Counted from the first letter of the stretch, positions 1-9,970 are shown. The stretch is DNA of 64,000 bases from Arthrobacter sp. FW306-2-2C-D06B (GCF_021789175.1 NZ_CP084560.1:2480001-2544000), one strand, 5' to 3'. The notes: generated by a model not told the origin, from the sequence alone. Numbers and translations are program-made.

Positions 1-1017
1 CAATTCTCCCGCGCTATCCGTTCCTGGCGCATTGGTGATGTACCCGCGAATCCAACGCGCTAGCCTGTCGTAAGCGTCGGCGCGCACCGGACCGGCCGAC
101 AGGAAGACATCGTGGAGGCCGCCATCCACGCGTTCCAGGGTGACGGTCCGGCCAAGGGTCATGGCGCGGACGGCCATGGTGTTGACGTCCAGGACGGCGT
201 CCGAATGCCGCATGGACTCCTGCCACACCATGCCGTTGGCGCTCGCCCCGGAAATCAAGACCAGGATCGGGATGTCTATTCTCAGCCCCCGGGCTACCCT
301 CGAGTGGCCGCTGAGGACCGCGCTGAGCCAACCGGCCCGCATGGGGAACGCCAATGGCGGGCGGTATTTTTCGTCGAGGAGCCATTCACCTTCGGCCGAG
401 CTGCTGATGCTGCGGAAATAGAAGCCTCGTTCAGGCAGACGGAGGATTGTCTTGGGCCGGAACCGTGCGAGCGGCTTCACCATCGTCTGCGCGGCGCGGC
501 GGACCACGGAACTTCCGTGCATTTCAAGCCACGGGCTGTTCAGTACGAGGTACTGGACGGAGCCTGGGTGGCTGCTGGCCCACAAAGCGGCAACGAGGCC
601 CCCGGTGGAATGTCCCATGAGGGTCAACGAACCGGGCTCCTGTCCATGCTGGTCGGCGGAACGGATCATGTCGATGGCTTTGCTGATTTCGGCGTCGTAG
701 TCGTTCAGGTGCTCGACGTAACCGCCTGGCGTGTCCGCTTGCAGGCTGCGGCCATGGTTGTGCATGTCCAACGCGTAGAACTGGAAACCTTGTCCCGTCC
801 AGAATTCCGCGAGGGCGACGTTGAAAAAGTAATCACTCCAGCCGTGCAGGAACAGGACCGAACGGTTGGCCGGCAGGGGAGGATCACCGGGACTTCCGGC
901 GCCCTGGCGCGGGACATGGCGGACGAGCGTTGCGCGCCGGACAACTCCATCAGGTCCGGTCGCCTCGAATGCGCAACTCTCGAAGTCCGCACCGAGGATA
1001 TCGGTCTGCCACTCCAT
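1..1017 (-). CDS. alpha/beta hydrolase, lysophospholipase-like (C-terminus cut by window edge)
   Basis: The reading frame is open from an ATG at 1017 to base 1, giving 339 codons with no stop, so the gene continues outside the window. Visible hallmarks are the oxyanion-loop motif LFLHGW (about residues 55-60), the nucleophile elbow GHSTGG with Ser137, and a late DGGLHDVF segment that supplies the likely catalytic His. The DMHNHGRS stretch near residue 84 is typical of monoglyceride lipase or lysophospholipase-type hydrolases (Hydrolase_4). Substrate cannot be told from sequence. The start lies only 9 nt after the stop of the upstream FAD dehydrogenase gene, so the two are probably cotranscribed. 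Confidence 0.85.
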   Translation of the reverse strand, partial: MEWQTDILGADFESCAFEATGPDGVVRRATLVRHVPRQGAGSPGDPPLPANRSVLFLHGWSDYFFNVALAEFWTGQGFQFYALDMHNHGRSLQADTPGGYVEHLNDYDAEISKAIDMIRSADQHGQEPGSLTLMGHSTGGLVAALWASSHPGSVQYLVLNSPWLEMHGSSVVRRAAQTMVKPLARFRPKTILRLPERGFYFRSISSSAEGEWLLDEKYRPPLAFPMRAGWLSAVLSGHSRVARGLRIDIPILVLISGASANGMVWQESMRHSDAVLDVNTMAVRAMTLGRTVTLERVDGGLHDVFLSAGPVRADAYDRLARWIRGYITNAPGTDSAGEL

Positions 1018-1026
1018 GGGAACAGC

Positions 1027-2709
1027 TTAGACACTCGCCGCGGCATCGCGCCCGGCTGCGCGTCCGGAGAACAGGCAGCCGCCGAGGAACGTTCCTTCCA
1101 ATGCCCGGTAGCCATGGATTCCTCCACCGCCGAAGCCGGCAGCCTCGCCGGCCGCGTACAAGCCCGGCACGGGAACTCCGGAATCGTTGAGCACGCGTGA
1201 ACGAAGGTCCGTTTGGAGTCCGCCGAGGCTCTTACGCGTCAGGACAGAGAGCCGGACAGCCAGGAGCGGGCCTTGTTTCGGGTCGGTGAGCCGGTGCGGA
1301 GGGGCCACCCGCATGATCTTGTCGGTGGCGAATCGCCGGGCCGCCCGGATCGCGGCGAGCTGCGGATCCTTGCCCAGCCCGCTCACCACTTGCAGGTCCC
1401 GGTCGTGGATGAGTGAATCGAGCCGGGCGGGATCTATCAGCGCTGAACCGGTCAGCTGGTTCATTTTCGCGGCGAGCTCGGCGGGCGTTGCGGCTTGCAG
1501 GAAGTCAACGCCACGGTCAAGGAAGAGGCGCAATGGCGAGTCGCTGCCGGGACTGAGCCTCGAGGCAAGGAGCCTGATGTCCTTGCCAGTGAGGTCCGGG
1601 TTCTGTTCCGAGCCTGAGAGGGCGAACTCCTTCAGCGCGATGGTGCGGTTGCACACAAACCACGAATGCCCGTGGCCGCTCGCCAGGATATGCCGGAGGG
1701 CGCCCAGCGAGTCGAAGCCCGGAAACAGCGGGGCTGGCAGCTGCCGTCCCGTCGCGTCAATCCACAGCGACGACGGACCGGGCAGTATCCGGATGCCGTG
1801 CGAAGGCCACACAGGGGAGTGGTTGTGGATGCCTTCGGGGTAGTGCCACATGCGGTCGCCACTGATGAGCCGCCCGCCGACGGCTGCGGCGGCAGCGAGG
1901 AACTCGCCGTCGACCGACGCGGGTACACCGCTGAGCATGCTGTCCGGCGCACTCCCGCCGGGCCATTGCCTCCGCACCAAAGCATGGTTCCCGCCGATCC
2001 CGCCGGTGGTCACGATGACCGCGCCCGCGGTCGCCGCAAAATGCCCGACGACGGTGCTCGGCGACGCTTCGCCGCGTCCGGCTCCGGACGCCTCCAGGAT
2101 TTCGCCGCCGACCCCGGTGACGCGGCCCGCCGTCGTCGTGATCTGCGTGGCGCGGTGCCGGAAGTGGAGGGATATCCTCCCGCGGTCCGCGCCTTCGTTG
2201 ACTTTTGCCAGGAACGGTTGCACGACGCCGGGTCCCGTGCCCCACGTGACATGGAACCGCGGGACGGTGTTGCCGTGGCCTTGGGGACCATAGCCGCCGC
2301 GTTCGGCCCACTGCACGAGCGGAAAGAGCCGCACGCCAAGGGAGTGCAGCCACCGGCGCTTCTCGTCGGCGGCGAAATCCACGTAAGCTTCTGCCCACTG
2401 CTTGGCCCAGGAGTCTTCCGGCCGGTCAAAGGCCGCGGACGCCAGCCAGTCGCTCAAGGCGAGCTCGGCGCTGTCCTTGACCCCCAGCCTCCGCTGCTCG
2501 GGGGTGTTGACCAGGAACAATCCGCCGAAAGACCAATGTGCCTGGCCGCCCACGGAGGCGGGCGGTTCCTGGTCCAGGACAGCAACCCGTTTGCCGTCGG
2601 CGTAGGCTTGGGCGGCGGCGACCAGTCCCGACAATCCCGCGCCAATAATGACAACATCGGCGTCGACGATTGCCCGGGAGTGAACTCCATCACGTGGATT
2701 GCTCGGCAT
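1027..2709 (-). CDS. FAD-binding dehydrogenase, KsdD/fumarate-reductase flavoprotein family
   Basis: This 560-residue flavoprotein has an N-terminal Rossmann dinucleotide motif GAGLSG at about residues 23-28, followed by an acidic residue in VAVLDQE. The C-terminal FAD-closing segment GLYAAGEAAGFGGGG lies at about 515-530. The architecture matches the 3-ketosteroid dehydrogenase/fumarate reductase flavoprotein group, and the length is close to the uncharacterised mycobacterial Rv0785 type. Such proteins oxidise or desaturate small carbon substrates, but the substrate here is unknown. It is divergent from pyrD, with 68 bp between the starts, and is followed closely by the hydrolase gene. Confidence 0.85.
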   Translation of the reverse strand: MPSNPRDGVHSRAIVDADVVIIGAGLSGLVAAAQAYADGKRVAVLDQEPPASVGGQAHWSFGGLFLVNTPEQRRLGVKDSAELALSDWLASAAFDRPEDSWAKQWAEAYVDFAADEKRRWLHSLGVRLFPLVQWAERGGYGPQGHGNTVPRFHVTWGTGPGVVQPFLAKVNEGADRGRISLHFRHRATQITTTAGRVTGVGGEILEASGAGRGEASPSTVVGHFAATAGAVIVTTGGIGGNHALVRRQWPGGSAPDSMLSGVPASVDGEFLAAAAAVGGRLISGDRMWHYPEGIHNHSPVWPSHGIRILPGPSSLWIDATGRQLPAPLFPGFDSLGALRHILASGHGHSWFVCNRTIALKEFALSGSEQNPDLTGKDIRLLASRLSPGSDSPLRLFLDRGVDFLQAATPAELAAKMNQLTGSALIDPARLDSLIHDRDLQVVSGLGKDPQLAAIRAARRFATDKIMRVAPPHRLTDPKQGPLLAVRLSVLTRKSLGGLQTDLRSRVLNDSGVPVPGLYAAGEAAGFGGGGIHGYRALEGTFLGGCLFSGRAAGRDAAASV

Positions 2710-2777
2710 TCGTACATGCTACCGCCCGGTAACCGCCCTGGTTTGGTGCGCGACCCGTAAACCGGAAAACTAGGACC

Positions 2778-3878
2778 ATGCGCGTTTACCCCACATTCTT
2801 CAAGCTGGCCTTCTCCTGGATGGATGCCGAGAAGGCCCACAAGATCGGCTTCCAGGCGATCCGCTACGCACACCGCTCAGGCGCAGGACGCGTCCTGGCC
2901 AAAATGACGGCCCCGCATCCCTCCCTGCGCACGGAGGCTTTCGGGCTGACGTTCCCTTCGCCCTTCGGCCTCGCGGCCGGCTTCGACAAAGAGGGCCACG
3001 GAATCGAGGCCCTCGCTGAACTGGGCTTCGGCCACGTGGAAGTAGGAACGATCACCGGCCAGGCACAGCCCGGCAACGAGAAGCCACGGCTTTTCCGCCT
3101 GATCGAGGACAAGGCCGTGATCAACCGCATGGGCTTCAACAACGACGGCGCGGCAGCCGTGGCCCCAAGGCTCAAAGCCGCGAGGGCGGCCTTGCAGCGG
3201 ACGCATTCAGGGGTTCGTCCCGTGATCGGAGTCAACATCGGCAAGACCAAGGTTGTCGAGCTCGACGACGCCGTCGAGGACTATTTGGTCAGCGCACGCA
3301 ACCTGGCACCCGCCGCCGACTATCTCGTAGTGAACGTGAGCTCGCCCAACACGCCGGGACTGCGACTGCTCCAGAACGTCGAGACGCTCCGCCCCCTCCT
3401 TCGCGCCGTCGGAGACGCCGCTGACGAATCCGCCGGCCGTCACGTGCCGCTGCTCGTCAAGATCGCGCCGGACCTGAGCGACGAAGACATCGACGACGTC
3501 GCCAGGCTCGCCTTGGACCTCAAGCTCGACGGGATTATCGCCACAAACACCACCATCGGCCGGGAAGGCCTGACTTCGGATCCGGACAAAGTGGAAGCGT
3601 GCGGCGCCGGCGGACTCTCCGGTGCGCCGCTCAAGGGGCGTTCGCTTGAGGTACTGCGCCGGCTGAAAGCTGCTGTGGGGGAGGGCCTCGTGCTCATCGC
3701 CGTCGGCGGAGTGCAGTCCGCGGCCGACGTCCAGGAGCGGCTCGATGCCGGAGCAACCCTCGTTCAGGGATACACGGCATTCCTCTACGAAGGTCCGTTC
3801 TGGGCCGCCGGCATCAACAGGGCCTTGGCCAAACGTCGCAGTCAAGCGTCGCCGCTGAGCAGGGGGACGAGCATCTGA
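2778..3878 (+). CDS. pyrD: quinone-dependent dihydroorotate dehydrogenase (class 2)
   Basis: It catalyses oxidation of dihydroorotate to orotate in pyrimidine biosynthesis, passing electrons to membrane quinone. The 366-residue protein has the N-terminal amphipathic extension typical of class 2 enzymes (residues 1-40). It also has the FMN-site segment [10 protein letters not shown], the substrate-site NRMGFNN, and [10 protein letters not shown], whose Ser is the class 2 catalytic base. Late glycine-rich phosphate-binding loops (AVGGVQSA) are present. The ATG at 2778 has an AGGA-like sequence only 3-4 nt upstream, so initiation may be weak or leaderless. A strong bidirectional terminator follows. 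Confidence 0.96.
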   Translation: MRVYPTFFKLAFSWMDAEKAHKIGFQAIRYAHRSGAGRVLAKMTAPHPSLRTEAFGLTFPSPFGLAAGFDKEGHGIEALAELGFGHVEVGTITGQAQPGNEKPRLFRLIEDKAVINRMGFNNDGAAAVAPRLKAARAALQRTHSGVRPVIGVNIGKTKVVELDDAVEDYLVSARNLAPAADYLVVNVSSPNTPGLRLLQNVETLRPLLRAVGDAADESAGRHVPLLVKIAPDLSDEDIDDVARLALDLKLDGIIATNTTIGREGLTSDPDKVEACGAGGLSGAPLKGRSLEVLRRLKAAVGEGLVLIAVGGVQSAADVQERLDAGATLVQGYTAFLYEGPFWAAGINRALAKRRSQASPLSRGTSI

Positions 3879-3905
3879 ACCGCACCTGAACCGCCAAGTG
3901 CGGAC

Positions 3906-3940
3906 AAAAAGACCCTGGAACAGCTGTTCCAGGGTCTTTT
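3906..3940. terminator. bidirectional intrinsic terminator after pyrD
   Basis: A perfect inverted repeat (GACCCTGGAACA and TGTTCCAGGGTC, centre about 3923) is flanked by an A tract on the left and a T tract on the right. It would form a terminator hairpin read from either strand. It sits between convergent pyrD (+) and the DUF3043 gene (-). Confidence 0.9.
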
Positions 3941-3978
3941 GATTCGTCGGACTGTTGTCCTTGGCGATCGGGGGGGTA

Positions 3979-4572
3979 TTAAGCGGGGTACTGGCCTCGC
4001 TGCACCTGCGGCTTCGGCAGGCGCAGTCGACGGAATTGCAGGGAACGCATGCTGCCGTACCAGACCGTGCCGCGCTCGACGTCGCCGAACTTCTGCGTCA
4101 GGCCCTTGCGCAGCTTGCGGGAAAGGATGAACACATCCGCGAAGACCGCGAGGAACATGACCCAGAAGCCGATCAGGATATAGCTCAGGGCATCGCTTCC
4201 TGAAGGAATGACGAAGGAGATGACCACGAACAGCAAGGCACCGAACATCAAGTACTCGCCGAGGCTGAAACGGGCATCGACATAGTCGCGCGCAAAACGC
4301 TTCTGGGGCCCCTTGTCCCGCAGCGGCAGGTACTTTTCGTCCCCGGTGTCCAAGGCCTGGCGCATTTTCTGGCGCTGATCCTGCACGGCAATGCGCTCGG
4401 CTTCCTTCGAGGCCTTGCGGTCCGTCGGCACGAGGGGGCGCTTGCGGGCCGCTTCCTGTTCCTTGCGCTTGGGCGTGGGAGCGCCCTTGCCAGCGCCTTT
4501 CACGGCGGCATCGGCGGCAAGCTGGTCTACTTGGTCTTGAGCGCTCGGCTCATCCTTTTTACGTCCAAACAC
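3979..4572 (-). CDS. DUF3043 membrane protein
   Basis: This 197-residue protein has a highly charged N-terminal half rich in Lys, Arg, Glu and Asp (about residues 1-95). Two adjacent hydrophobic segments follow (EYLMFGALLFVVISFVIP and YILIGFWVMFLAVFADVFIL), and then a basic tail. This matches the actinobacterial DUF3043 family, whose function is unknown. I chose the GTG at 4572, which gives the family start VFGRKKDE. The longer upstream frame runs into the divergent peptidase gene. It lies head-to-head with the M20 peptidase gene, with about 120 bp between them. Confidence 0.85.
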   Translation of the reverse strand: MFGRKKDEPSAQDQVDQLAADAAVKGAGKGAPTPKRKEQEAARKRPLVPTDRKASKEAERIAVQDQRQKMRQALDTGDEKYLPLRDKGPQKRFARDYVDARFSLGEYLMFGALLFVVISFVIPSGSDALSYILIGFWVMFLAVFADVFILSRKLRKGLTQKFGDVERGTVWYGSMRSLQFRRLRLPKPQVQRGQYPA

Positions 4573-4693
4573 CACTACAGAATACCCCGCAGGAACCGCC
4601 CCAAAGTCGACGTGACGTGCCGCCCCGGGAATGAGCCCGCCACGCCGCCAGGTCCGGTTCCCCAGCGGCACTCCCGGCGGTAGTGTTTTCGCC

Positions 4694-6121
4694 ATGACTT
4701 CAATGAATGCGGAGATCCCGCAGACCTTTTCCGGCGGCTCCGGCACGATCAATGTTGATGCGCTCAAGTCCTCGATCGATGCTTCTTTCGACGAGACCAT
4801 GACCCGCTTGAAGGACCTGGTCGCTATCCCTGGGATCGCCTGGCCCAGCTTTGACCCGGCTGAACTGGAGCGGAGCGCCGAGGCTGTTGCGTCGCTGGTC
4901 CGTGAGTCGGGCTTCCGCGACGTGCAGATCCTGCGCTGCGACAAGGCCGACGGGACTCCCGGAGGCCCTGCCATTGTTGCCCGCCGCGTTGCCGCGCCGG
5001 GCAAAGCAACGATCCTGCTTTATGCGCACCACGATGTGCAGCCGCCGGGCGACGTGACCTTGTGGGACACCGAGCCCTTTGTGGCCGAGGAACGCGATGG
5101 CCGCCTGTATGGCCGAGGCGCAGCCGACGACAAGGCCGGAATCATGGCCCACCTGGCTTCCTATGCCGCTGTAACCCAGGTACTGGGGGACGATTTCGGC
5201 CTTGGGGTCACCTTGTTCTTCGAGGGCGAAGAAGAGGCTGGCTCGCCGACGTTCCGCACTTTCCTCGAAACACACCGCGAGCTCCTCGAAGCGAACGTCA
5301 TCGTTGTTGCGGATTCAAGCAACTGGAAGGTCGGGGTTCCCGCGCTGACAACCAGTCTCCGCGGCTTGGTGGACGGCACCTTCGAGGTGCGGGTCCTGGA
5401 TCACGCCGTGCACTCCGGCATGTTCGGTGGTCCCGTGCTGGATGCGCCGACTCTTCTGTCCCGCCTCATCGCCACCCTGCACGACGACGACGGAAACGTG
5501 GCCATCGAGGGCCTGGTGGCAACGGACGACGTAGTAGAGGACGTTGACGAGGAACAGTACCGCGCCGATGCCTCCGTGCTCGACGGCGTACGGCTTGCCG
5601 GCAGCGGCAGCATCGCCTCGCGGCTGTGGACCAAGCCCGCGCTCTCCATCATCGGCATCGACGCACCCGCCGTCGACGTCGCGTCCAACACGCTGCTCCC
5701 CGCCGCGCGGGCAAAGTTCAGCCTGCGCCTTGCTCCCGGGCAGGATCCCGATGCCGCCATGGACGCAGTGGGACGGCACCTGGAGGCGAACGCACCCTTC
5801 GGAGCGAAGGTGACGTTCGTACCGGGGGAGCGGGGCAACGCCTTCTCCACCGATACAACATCGGCCGCGGCCCGGATAGCGATGTGGGCACTGGGCGAAG
5901 CCTGGGGCGTGCCGGCCGTTGAAATGGGGATCGGTGGATCCATACCCTTCATCGCGGATCTCACGGAAACCTATCCCGATGTCCAGATCCTGGTGACTGG
6001 TGTCGAGGACCCTGACTCCCGGGCCCACAGCGCCAACGAATCGCTGCACATCGGCGATTTCCGCAATGCCGTCGTGGCGGAGGCACTCATGCTCGCCCGT
6101 TTGAACATGGAAGGCCTCTGA
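4694..6121 (+). CDS. M20 family dipeptidase/metallopeptidase
   Basis: This 475-residue zinc aminopeptidase-type hydrolase belongs to the ArgE/DapE/CNDP group. Metal and catalytic motifs are visible: LLYAHHDVQP (zinc His and catalytic Asp), RLYGRGAADDKAG (bridging Asp) and FFEGEEEAGSP (catalytic Glu pair). A central dimerisation domain contains HSGMFGGPV. It probably cleaves dipeptides in the cytoplasm. The frame opens at 4631, but the ATG at 4694 fits the family start. A TAGTGT hexamer ends 7 nt before it, so the mRNA may be leaderless. It is monocistronic as far as can be seen. Confidence 0.9.
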   Translation: MTSMNAEIPQTFSGGSGTINVDALKSSIDASFDETMTRLKDLVAIPGIAWPSFDPAELERSAEAVASLVRESGFRDVQILRCDKADGTPGGPAIVARRVAAPGKATILLYAHHDVQPPGDVTLWDTEPFVAEERDGRLYGRGAADDKAGIMAHLASYAAVTQVLGDDFGLGVTLFFEGEEEAGSPTFRTFLETHRELLEANVIVVADSSNWKVGVPALTTSLRGLVDGTFEVRVLDHAVHSGMFGGPVLDAPTLLSRLIATLHDDDGNVAIEGLVATDDVVEDVDEEQYRADASVLDGVRLAGSGSIASRLWTKPALSIIGIDAPAVDVASNTLLPAARAKFSLRLAPGQDPDAAMDAVGRHLEANAPFGAKVTFVPGERGNAFSTDTTSAAARIAMWALGEAWGVPAVEMGIGGSIPFIADLTETYPDVQILVTGVEDPDSRAHSANESLHIGDFRNAVVAEALMLARLNMEGL

Positions 6122-6191
6122 GCCCCCTCCTGCAGCGACCGGAGAGCCGACCGGGGAACAAGGTAACGCTCCCTGCGGTTACGTTAGAAGT

Positions 6192-6229
6192 TATAGCTAT
6201 GCGCCGGCTCGACGTAGCATGTAGCTATA
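6192..6229. repeat. inverted repeat upstream of erpA
   Basis: The arms TATAGCTA (6192-6199) and TAGCTATA (6222-6229) are perfect inverted copies separated by 22 nt. A second inner TGC/GCA match supports a longer dyad. It lies 74 bp before the erpA start and could be an operator or a promoter-proximal hairpin. No specific regulator is assigned. Confidence 0.45.
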
Positions 6230-6302
6230 GCCCGCACGTATTTGGGTAAGGGCAGGCCGCGCGAAGGCGCAGCCGCCAAGAGCTTCATAAGAAGGTAGGC
6301 CA

Positions 6303-6689
6303 ATGAGCACTGCAACCAACGAAAACAGCACCGGAGCGCAGCTCGCAGGCGGCGAGCTTCCTGAGCACGAGGTCAAGTTGACCGATGTCGCCGCAGGTAA
6401 AGTCCGGAGCCTTCTCGAACAAGAAGGCCGCACGGACCTGCGGCTCCGCGTCGCTGTTCAGCCGGGCGGCTGCTCGGGCCTGATCTACCAGCTCTATTTC
6501 GACGAGCGCCTGCTTGACGGCGATGCCGTCCGCGATTATGACGGCGTCGAAGTGGTTGTCGACAAGATGAGCGTGCCTTACCTGAGCGGTGCCAGCATCG
6601 ACTTCGAGGACACGATCTCGAAGCAGGGGTTCACCATCGACAACCCCAACGCCGGCGGGTCTTGCGCCTGCGGCGATTCGTTCCACTAA
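6303..6689 (+). CDS. erpA: iron-sulfur cluster insertion protein, HesB/IscA type
   Basis: This 128-residue A-type carrier passes Fe-S clusters to target apoproteins. The three conserved cysteines are visible: Cys57 in PGGCSGL, and Cys121 and Cys123 in the C-terminal SCACGDSF. The N-terminal 20 residues form a short disordered extension. A good Shine-Dalgarno sequence (GAAGGTAGG) precedes the ATG. It lies just upstream of the cytochrome oxidase genes, and the Rieske protein encoded nearby is a plausible client. That link is inference from position only. Confidence 0.93.
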   Translation: MSTATNENSTGAQLAGGELPEHEVKLTDVAAGKVRSLLEQEGRTDLRLRVAVQPGGCSGLIYQLYFDERLLDGDAVRDYDGVEVVVDKMSVPYLSGASIDFEDTISKQGFTIDNPNAGGSCACGDSFH

Positions 6690-6709
6690 CCCGGGCATTC
6701 GCAGACTGT

Positions 6710-6756
6710 TGGCCCAGTTCAGGAACGGGTTGAACCCGTGCCGACGCACTGGGCCA
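6710..6756. other. nested hairpin between erpA and ctaC
   Basis: Outer arms TGGCCCAGT (6710-6718) and ACTGGGCCA (6748-6756) enclose a second dyad, ACGGGTT/AACCCGT (6725-6739). No T tract follows, so it is not a classical terminator. It may be a Rho-independent-like end of the erpA transcript or a leader structure for ctaC. Confidence 0.45.
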
Positions 6757-6871
6757 GCATGTCGGCGAAAACCGCTCGGTAGCGGTAAGCTCTACATCGG
6801 GTAGTAAAACTTTAGTGTGCCCGGTGGGCTTCCGGCCGGCCGGGCTGCAGCAACAAGAGGAAGGGCCGTCT

Positions 6872-7744
6872 GTGAGTTCGCAGAACCGAACCGGCAGCCG
6901 ACGCATAAAGATCACCTCGATCACTGGCTTGGCACTAGCCGGCGCGTTGGTTTTGACCGGATGTTCACCAGAGGTAGAAAAAGGCTGGTTGCCCACGGAA
7001 CGTGGCACCACCAGCAACACCGATCGGATCATGGACCTCTGGGTCAACTCATGGATCGCCGCCCTCGCCGTCGGCATTATTACTTGGGGCCTGCTGGTCT
7101 GGTGCATCATCGCCTACCGCCGCCGCAAGGGCACCACGGGTTTCCCGAAGCAGCTTAGCTACAACCTCCCTCTGGAGGTCTTTTATTTGACCATTCCGCT
7201 GTTCATGGTGCTGGTGTTCTTCTACTTCACCGATCAGGACCAGCGCGCAATCGATGACCGCTCCCAGGCGGCTGACGTCACGATTGACGTCCGCGGCAAG
7301 CAGTGGGCTTGGGACTTCAACTACGTGAAGGGCACGGTCATCACCGAAGACCTTCACGAGGCCGGCGTTCAGGCGCACCTCACGGGCAACAACGTGGACA
7401 AGGACAAGCTCCCCACCTTGTACCTGCCGGTCAACAAGTCGGTTGACCTGGAATTGAACTCCCGCGACGTCATCCACTCTTTCTGGGTACCCGCCTTCCT
7501 TCAGAAGCGCGACATGATCCCCGGCAAGACCAACTACATCAGGTTGACCCCCACCAAGGAGGGCACCTATGACGGCAAGTGCGCCGAACTTTGCGGTGAA
7601 TACCACTCAGAGATGCTGTTCCGCGTGAAGGTCGTTTCCGAGGCTGAGTTCCAGGCTCACATGGACCAGCTTCGCCAGAGCGGCAACACCGGTCTTCTCG
7701 ATTCGAAGTACGACCGCAACCCGAACCTGAACGCAAAGAATTAA
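6872..7744 (+). CDS. ctaC: cytochrome c oxidase subunit II (lipoprotein form)
   Basis: This is the CuA-bearing subunit of the aa3 oxidase, receiving electrons from the diheme cytochrome c of QcrC. The 290-residue protein starts with a lipoprotein signal peptide whose lipobox LTGC places Cys31 as the mature N-terminus. Two membrane helices follow (about residues 55-120). The periplasmic cupredoxin domain carries the CuA ligands His202, Cys237, Cys241, His245 and Met248 within [12 protein letters not shown]. The GTG at 6872 has a strong AGGAAGG Shine-Dalgarno sequence; the frame opens further upstream at 6815 without one. ctaD follows after 10 nt. Confidence 0.95.
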   Translation: MSSQNRTGSRRIKITSITGLALAGALVLTGCSPEVEKGWLPTERGTTSNTDRIMDLWVNSWIAALAVGIITWGLLVWCIIAYRRRKGTTGFPKQLSYNLPLEVFYLTIPLFMVLVFFYFTDQDQRAIDDRSQAADVTIDVRGKQWAWDFNYVKGTVITEDLHEAGVQAHLTGNNVDKDKLPTLYLPVNKSVDLELNSRDVIHSFWVPAFLQKRDMIPGKTNYIRLTPTKEGTYDGKCAELCGEYHSEMLFRVKVVSEAEFQAHMDQLRQSGNTGLLDSKYDRNPNLNAKN

Positions 7745-7754
7745 GGGAAGCGAC

Positions 7755-9473
7755 GTGGCTACTTACACTCAATCCGCCGGAGTCCTTGACGCTCCGGTAG
7801 TACCGAAGTCCAAGGGACGCATCGTCGTCAACTGGATCACCTCCACCGACCACAAGACCATCGGGTACATGTACCTGATCGCGTCCTTCGTGTTCTTCTG
7901 CCTGGGTGGTGTCATGGCGCTGCTGATCCGCGCCGAGCTCTTCGAGCCCGGCATGCAGATCCTGCAGACCAAGGAACAGTACAACCAGCTCTTCACGATG
8001 CACGGCACCGTGATGCTGCTGATGTTTGCGACGCCGCTCTTCGCGGGCTTCGCGAATGTCATCATGCCTCTTCAGATCGGTGCCCCCGATGTTGCCTTCC
8101 CGCGACTGAACGCACTGGCCTTCTGGTTCTTCCTCTTCGGCTCCACCATCGCGGTGTCCGGCTTCATCACCCCGCAGGGTGCCGCCTCCTTCGGCTGGTT
8201 CGCCTATGCCCCCTTGTCGGACACGACTTTCACCCCGGGCGTGGGCGGAGACCTGTGGGTCTTCGGCCTGGCTTTGTCCGGTTTCGGAACCATCCTGGGT
8301 GCCGTGAACTTCATTACCACGATTATCTGCATGCGCGCTCCCGGCATGACGATGTGGCGCATGCCGATCTTCACGTGGAACACCCTCGTGACGGCAATCC
8401 TGGTTCTCATGGCCTTCCCGCCGCTCGCCGCCGCTCTCTTCGCGCTCGGTGCCGACCGCCGCTTCGGCGCACACATCTTCGACCCGGAGAACGGCGGGGC
8501 TGTCTTGTGGCAGCACCTGTTCTGGTTCTTCGGCCACCCGGAGGTTTACATCATTGCGCTGCCGTTCTTCGGCATCGTGTCCGAAATCTTCCCGGTGTTC
8601 AGCCGTAAACCGATCTTCGGCTACAAGGGCCTGGTCTACGCGACCATCGCCATTGCCGCCTTGTCGGTTACCGTCTGGGCACACCACATGTACGTCACCG
8701 GATCGGTGTTGTTGCCGTTCTTCTCCTTCATGACGATGCTGATCGCGGTACCCACCGGCGTGAAGTTCTTCAACTGGATCGGCACGCTGTGGCAGGGCTC
8801 GATTACTTTCGAGACTCCCATGCTCTGGAGCATCGGCTTCCTGGTCACCTTCCTCTTCGGCGGCCTGACCGGCATCATCCTGGCCTCCCCGCCGCTCGAC
8901 TTCCACGTCTCGGACTCCTACTTCGTCGTAGCGCACTTCCACTACGTCGTCTTCGGAACTGTCGTGTTCGCCATGTTCGCGGGCTTCTACTTCTGGTGGC
9001 CCAAGTGGACCGGAAAGATGCTCAACGAACGCCTCGGCAAGATCCACTTCTGGCTTCTGTTCCTGGGCTTCCACGGCACGTTCCTGATCCAGCACTGGCT
9101 CGGCGTCGAGGGCATGCCCCGCCGCTACGCGGACTACATGCCGCAGGACGGCTTCACCTGGATGAACCAGTTCTCCACCATTTCGTCCTTCGTGCTCGGC
9201 GCCTCGCTCCTGCCGTTCTTCTGGAACGTCTACATCACCTGGCGCAGCAACAAGAAGGTAGAAGTGGACGATCCCTGGGGCTTCGGCGCTTCGCTCGAGT
9301 GGGCCACGTCCTGCCCGCCGCCGCGACACAACTTCACCTCGCTGCCCCGCATCCGTTCCGAACGTCCTGCCTTGGACCTCCACCACCCGGAACTCGCCCA
9401 GCACCACACTGCACAGAGCCCCGAGCCGGCAGCAAAGGTGCTCGGCAACGCTGACCAGAAGGACGCCAAGTGA
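7755..9473 (+). CDS. ctaD: cytochrome c oxidase subunit I
   Basis: This is the catalytic subunit of aa3-type cytochrome oxidase, with twelve membrane helices, low-spin heme a and the heme a3-CuB site. The 572 residues include TMHGTVML (heme a His), [10 protein letters not shown] (CuB His cross-linked to Tyr), AHHMYVTG (CuB His pair) and HFHYVVFG (heme a3 and heme a ligands). The extended C-terminus (about 520-572) is cytoplasmic and Pro/His-rich. The GTG start at 7755 follows an AAGGGAAG Shine-Dalgarno sequence. Its last codons overlap the ctaF start, so the two are translationally coupled. Confidence 0.97.
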   Translation: MATYTQSAGVLDAPVVPKSKGRIVVNWITSTDHKTIGYMYLIASFVFFCLGGVMALLIRAELFEPGMQILQTKEQYNQLFTMHGTVMLLMFATPLFAGFANVIMPLQIGAPDVAFPRLNALAFWFFLFGSTIAVSGFITPQGAASFGWFAYAPLSDTTFTPGVGGDLWVFGLALSGFGTILGAVNFITTIICMRAPGMTMWRMPIFTWNTLVTAILVLMAFPPLAAALFALGADRRFGAHIFDPENGGAVLWQHLFWFFGHPEVYIIALPFFGIVSEIFPVFSRKPIFGYKGLVYATIAIAALSVTVWAHHMYVTGSVLLPFFSFMTMLIAVPTGVKFFNWIGTLWQGSITFETPMLWSIGFLVTFLFGGLTGIILASPPLDFHVSDSYFVVAHFHYVVFGTVVFAMFAGFYFWWPKWTGKMLNERLGKIHFWLLFLGFHGTFLIQHWLGVEGMPRRYADYMPQDGFTWMNQFSTISSFVLGASLLPFFWNVYITWRSNKKVEVDDPWGFGASLEWATSCPPPRHNFTSLPRIRSERPALDLHHPELAQHHTAQSPEPAAKVLGNADQKDAK

Positions 9474-9871
9474 AAATCGAATCATGGATTTTTGGAGCCG
9501 GGACCTTTTTCTTCGTCCCCGTCGCACTGGCCTACGGCTTCCTGACCCACTGGTCTGAGTGGGTCGGAACCCTCGGCATTCTCCTGGTCGGTGGCCTGGC
9601 AGGCATGATCGGCGGCTACCTCGGTTTCACCGGCAAGCGAGTCGGCATGCGCCCGGAAGACCGACCGGACGCTGAGATCCACGAGGGCGCCGGCGAACAG
9701 GGACACTTCAGCCCCTGGAGCTGGTGGCCGCTGGTCCTCGGCCTGGCGTGTGCCGGTGGATTCCTTGGCCTTGCCGTAGGTTTCTGGATCACGTTTGTCG
9801 CAGCCGGCCTGGCCCTCGTGGCCTTGGTCGGTTGGGTCTTCGAATACAGCCGTGGAGACCACGCGCATTAG
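9470..9871 (+). CDS. ctaF: actinobacterial cytochrome c oxidase subunit IV
   Basis: This 133-residue protein has four predicted hydrophobic segments in two hairpins, separated by a hydrophilic loop (about residues 58-80). This matches the actinobacteria-specific subunit IV of the aa3 oxidase in the bc1-aa3 supercomplex. The GTG start overlaps the ctaD stop (GTGA), which points to stoichiometric coupled translation. A perfect 23-bp-armed hairpin 10 nt after the stop ends the ctaC-ctaD-ctaF operon. Confidence 0.9.
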   Translation: MKIESWIFGAGTFFFVPVALAYGFLTHWSEWVGTLGILLVGGLAGMIGGYLGFTGKRVGMRPEDRPDAEIHEGAGEQGHFSPWSWWPLVLGLACAGGFLGLAVGFWITFVAAGLALVALVGWVFEYSRGDHAH

Positions 9872-9881
9872 AAGTACGTGA

Positions 9882-9927
9882 ACAACGACGGCGGGCCCCA
9901 CCAATTGGTGGGGCCCGCCGTCGTTGT
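9882..9927. terminator. strong hairpin terminator after ctaF
   Basis: A perfect palindrome with 23-bp arms is centred on CCAATTGG at 9904/9905. Each arm carries the GC-rich core GACGGCGGGCCCCACC. It separates convergent ctaF (+) and ptsH (-) and should stop transcription both ways, although the T tract is short. Confidence 0.85.
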
Positions 9928-9970
9928 ATCCGGATGTCACATGAGGCGCACGCTCGGCACGATTGCCGGC

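Noticed and set aside
7539..9527. 662-codon open frame on the minus strand opposite ctaD
   Set aside because: It is exactly antisense to a clear cytochrome oxidase gene, very rich in Glu, Arg, Gly and His, and has no domain. This is a typical high-GC shadow.
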